Source: an uncultured Planctomycetaceae bacterium (lineage in GTDB: Bacteria; Planctomycetota; Planctomycetia; Planctomycetales; Planctomycetaceae). From it: DNA of 5,264 bases. Below the pieces are notes generated by a model. The model did no database searches, was not told where the DNA came from, and saw only the letters and a list, made by a program, of their open reading frames with translations. This document shows, piece after piece, positions 4,302 through 5,264 of the stretch. Location: positions 1 to 5,264 of the forward strand of contig CAIUHT010000530.1 of the NCBI GenBank assembly GCA_903898975.1. Direction: 5' to 3'. The translations under genes and the position numbers were made by a program. Positions within the stretch are counted from its first letter, which is position 1, and each line of letters begins with the position of its first letter.

Positions 4302-5264
4302 ATGCGTGCGGAATGTCGAACAACGCGCTGCCGGGGCCCGCAGTGGCTGCTGGCGCTCTGGCTGCTGGCGACCTGCGGTGCGGGGGGCCCGGCGGTGTGG
4401 CTCTCCTCGGCGATCGCCCAGGAAGCCGAGCGTCCCAGCCTGAAGGGGGAGGTCACCGCCCGGCTGGCCGAGGCGGGAGACAACCGGCCCGAGCTGGAAC
4501 GGGCGCTCGCTGAAGCGCCCGATGCCGACGAACGCTATGGCCTCGAGTTCCTCATCGCCCACATGCCGACGAGCGACCTGCGGAGCCTCAAGGCCGACTA
4601 CCTGCTGAAGAATTCGAAGCTGGCCTGGAAGTCGCGGCGGGAACTCCCCTGGGGACGGGCGATCCCCGAGCCGATTTTCCTGAACAATGTCCTGCCGTAC
4701 GCGAACATCGACGAAAAGCGGGACGACTGGCGGCAGTCGATGCTGGATCTGTGTCTGCCGATCGTCAAGGAGTGCCAGACTCCCGCCGAGGCGGCACACC
4801 AGTTGAATGTCGAGATTTTCCCGAAGCTGAACCTGAAGTATTCCACACAGCGACGGGCGGCCAACCAGGGGCCCGCCGAGTCGATCGAGTCGGGCAAGGC
4901 GTCGTGCACGGGACTGTCGATTGTGTTGGCCGATGCCTGCCGGGCTGTCTGCATTCCCGCTCGACTGGTCGGGACCCCGCTCTGGTCGAACAAGCGGGGC
5001 AATCACACCTGGGTCGAAATCTGGGATCAGACCTGGCATTTCACCGGGGCGTGCGAGCCCGACAAGCAGGGGCTGAATCGCGGCTGGTTCATTGGGGACG
5101 CCTCCCAGGCGCAGGAGGATTCGTTCGAGCACGCGATCTACGCGGCGAGTTTCGCCCGCACCGAGCGGCACTTCCCCCTGCCGTGGGCGATGCGCGACAA
5201 GTCGGTTCCCGCCGAGAACGTGACGGCCCGTTACGCCGCGCGAACCAAGCCCGCCAAGGCGACG
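4302..5264 (+). CDS. Exported transglutaminase-like (TGc) domain protein, 3' end cut off by the window
   Basis: The frame is open for 321 codons from ATG 4302 to the window edge with no stop, so the gene is partial. The start is fixed by GAGGTGA at 4291-4297. An arginine-rich n-region (R2-R11), a hydrophobic core (about W15-C25) and an AIA-QE junction at 37-41 suggest a signal peptide, possibly cleaved after A39. C25 is in LLATC, a poor lipobox. Residues about 195-265 carry the transglutaminase/protease core: nucleophile C202 in ASCTGLS, then H235 in GNHTWVEIW. Instead of the usual aspartate after the next strand, it has WHFTGACEPD (245-254), where E252 or D254 might complete the triad. The WVEIW...GACEP...GWF pattern resembles a transglutaminase-like family I recall from Bacteroidetes and planctomycetes. 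Likely a periplasmic peptidase or amide-bond enzyme; substrate unknown. Confidence 0.88.
   Translation, partial: MRAECRTTRCRGPQWLLALWLLATCGAGGPAVWLSSAIAQEAERPSLKGEVTARLAEAGDNRPELERALAEAPDADERYGLEFLIAHMPTSDLRSLKADYLLKNSKLAWKSRRELPWGRAIPEPIFLNNVLPYANIDEKRDDWRQSMLDLCLPIVKECQTPAEAAHQLNVEIFPKLNLKYSTQRRAANQGPAESIESGKASCTGLSIVLADACRAVCIPARLVGTPLWSNKRGNHTWVEIWDQTWHFTGACEPDKQGLNRGWFIGDASQAQEDSFEHAIYAASFARTERHFPLPWAMRDKSVPAENVTARYAARTKPAKAT

Noticed and set aside
3137..4483. 448-codon open frame on the minus strand
   Set aside because: It lies antisense to the dehydrogenase, which has a full set of catalytic motifs. It is His/Gln/Pro-rich with no family signature, as expected of a GC-rich shadow frame.
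4203..5171. 322-codon open frame on the minus strand
   Set aside because: It is antisense to the transglutaminase-like gene, which has a good ribosome-binding site, a signal peptide and Cys/His motifs. The minus frame shows only Arg/Leu/Pro-rich sequence.

Overview
The window is GC-rich and has four protein genes, all on the plus strand, separated by unusually long spacers of about 196, 466 and 196 bases. The gene set is a secreted FG-GAP/VCBS protein with an ASPIC/UnbV tail, a DUF455 ferritin-like protein, a D-2-hydroxyacid dehydrogenase and an exported transglutaminase-like protein. Together with the loose gene packing and patchy Shine-Dalgarno use, this suggests a planctomycete or a related member of the PVC group. 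That assignment is inference from gene content; no rRNA or other phylogenetic marker is present.

Layout. Bases 1-179 hold no convincing gene but carry a 17-bp tandem repeat (69-136). Bases 180-1637 encode an exported seven-bladed beta-propeller in which all seven calcium-binding loops are intact. The spacer after it contains seven perfect copies of the heptamer GGGTGGA (1649-1697), a strong G-quadruplex candidate. Bases 1834-2643 encode a 269-residue di-iron-type DUF455 protein; its open frame continues back through the heptamer array to 1651, but the start is best placed at ATG 1834. A GC-rich hairpin follows its stop codon directly. Next comes a 466-base spacer full of palindromes.

Bases 3110-4105 encode a stand-alone NAD-dependent D-2-hydroxyacid dehydrogenase of the phosphoglycerate dehydrogenase type, with its catalytic Arg-Glu-His triad present. 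A second GC-rich hairpin follows, and it shares sequence with the spacer before the gene. From 4302 to the window end runs an exported transglutaminase-like protein, cut off at the edge with no stop codon.

The genes do not form an obvious pathway. The spacers and hairpins argue for separate transcription units rather than one operon. Two products are exported (FG-GAP protein, transglutaminase-like) and two lack a visible export signal (DUF455, dehydrogenase). I found no CRISPR array, transposase, tRNA or rRNA. The material most worth following up is non-coding: the heptamer array, the two related palindromic elements, and the direct repeat spanning the dehydrogenase start.
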